A stretch of 64,000 bases of DNA, from the NCBI RefSeq assembly GCF_010091925.1, contig NZ_WVID01000033.1, positions 1 through 64,000 on the forward strand, in the 5' to 3' direction. A program made the position numbers and the translations under genes. Source of the stretch: Nostoc sp. B(2019) (GTDB taxonomy: Bacteria; Cyanobacteriota; Cyanobacteriia; Cyanobacteriales; Nostocaceae). Below, one piece after another: positions 63,236-64,000 of this stretch (its first letter is position 1; every line of letters begins with the position of its first letter). The notes below the pieces were generated by a model. It was not told the DNA's origin, searched no databases, and was given only the letters and a program-made list of their open reading frames with translations.

Positions 63236-63574
63236 AAGGACTACAAGTCAAAAATCTATAACAAGTTAAAGCTTTTTGCAGTTTATTGTAGAAGCACTGA
63301 CTAGTATACCAATAACAAATTGAGCGTGGTACAGACATAAGAAATTGTGTTTGTAATCCAGGCTAAACTTGTGTTGTAAAAAATGACGTTTAACTGGTAA
63401 AAGTATGAATTGCGTCAACTCCAACCAGCTAGACATCAAAAAAATTTTGCAACACAATCATTAAACACAACAGTTGCTTCAAATCTGGGAACCAAAACAA
63501 CACAATGTCTCACTCTGAGTGTGAAATTCTTCCATTTTGATGATATTTTTCTACAAAATTAAATAGTAAAATTT
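63236..63574. other. Intergenic region, 339 bp
   Basis: AT-rich. I see no gene or clear hairpin; the opposite-strand 63-codon frame at 63266-63457 is not supported. Confidence 0.5.
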
Positions 63575-64000
63575 ATGAAATTTACCACAAGCCAATTATT
63601 CAAGTCATCTGTTAAATATTGAATTTACTGGCCATTACAGCTATAATAACGGTTCTCCCATTACCAGCTAAAGCAGCTACATTTTTAGTAACTGAACGCG
63701 CTGTTTTAGGAGGCAATGATGAAGTTGATTGGGGAAGTTTAGGTAAAGTATTCAATCCTTCTGCTCCTGACTTTTCTGCTTTTTTACTTAATTCTTTTTT
63801 AGCAACATCGCAAGGTGGTTTAGGGTTGGATATAAATATAGTTCCAACTAATAATCCTCAGATTACTCCACCGTTTGTCTTTCAAACTTTACCTCCACCT
63901 GGCATTCGGACTAACTTCGCCCAAGGAGATTTTATTCTCTTCGGAGGTATAAACCCAACAGGTTTTCAACCTCTTCCTCCTGGTGCTCCTGATCCTCAGA
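63575..64000 (+). pseudogene. Secreted protein gene, 5' end, apparently frameshifted; runs off the window
   Basis: ATG at 63575 opens MKFTTSQLFKSSVKY and then hits TGA. From 63619 another frame continues LNLLAITAIITVLPLPAKAA and then TFLVTERAVLGGNDEVDWG to the window end. Together they make a normal signal peptide (basic start, hydrophobic core, AKA cut site), and one extra T near 63617 would join them as VKLLNLLAIT. The body resembles cyanobacterial secreted proteins of the PEP-CTERM kind, but the sorting end is outside the window. A TTG start at 63619 would give a signal peptide without basic residues, which is less likely. Confidence 0.55.

Overview
The window is chromosomal DNA of a filamentous, probably heterocyst-forming cyanobacterium of the Nostoc/Anabaena type. 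It opens with the last 60 codons of psbA (photosystem II D1). HIP1 sites (GCGATCGC) occur in most genes, small dispersed repeats typical of Nostoc are present, and gene content is typically cyanobacterial (futABC iron uptake, Uma2 nucleases, YbjN, DUF2555, Yfr2-type RNAs). No species is claimed.

Layout. 0-4 kb: psbA end, a CHASE2 sensor kinase with a NarL-type regulator, and a small kinase-like protein. 4-9 kb: a bacteriocin-type secretion cassette (HlyD adaptor, C39-peptidase ABC exporter, three double-glycine precursor peptides). 9-10.6 kb: gene-poor DNA with dispersed repeats. 10.6-12.3 kb: ammonium transporter. 12.5-30 kb: an exopolysaccharide-like locus made of an outer-membrane barrel, a DUF3131 protein, a tandem DUF3131 protein, a DUF3131 remnant, a cellulose-synthase-like GT2 and a PIG-L deacetylase. 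It is interrupted at 15.4-23.4 kb by an island with an IS1-like relic, Uma2, a ParE/RelE-type toxin-antitoxin pair, damaged zinc-ribbon genes and a two-gene helicase-nuclease system with no HIP1 site that I could find. 30.1-32.3 kb: a partner-switching module (STAS protein, receiver-PP2C phosphatase, anti-sigma kinase).

32.4-42.2 kb: a GNAT acetyltransferase followed by an integron-like attC site, then mostly household and hypothetical genes (GGCT-like, GHL10 glycosidase, S2P metalloprotease, coaBC, DUF2555, esterase). 42.6-47.5 kb: an iron(III) ABC operon with two tandem binding-protein paralogues. 47.6-54.7 kb: a second helicase-based island, read leftward, of an unrecognised 1062-residue protein and a large helicase now split by a one-base loss in a T-run. 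54.9-56 kb: small hypothetical genes and an HNH nuclease. 56-58.8 kb: purH, three tandem Yfr2-like small RNA genes each with its own promoter, and an HD hydrolase. 58.8-64 kb: lipoate ligase, YbjN, a Rieske oxygenase, a Fur-box-like palindrome, an internally duplicated RTX protein, and the start of a secreted protein with an apparent frameshift.

The best candidates for undescribed biology are the two helicase islands (probable defence systems with unrecognised partner proteins), the tandem Yfr2-like array, and the DUF3131/GT2/PIG-L polysaccharide locus next to a partner switch. All functional statements come from motif reading by eye; no database search was run.
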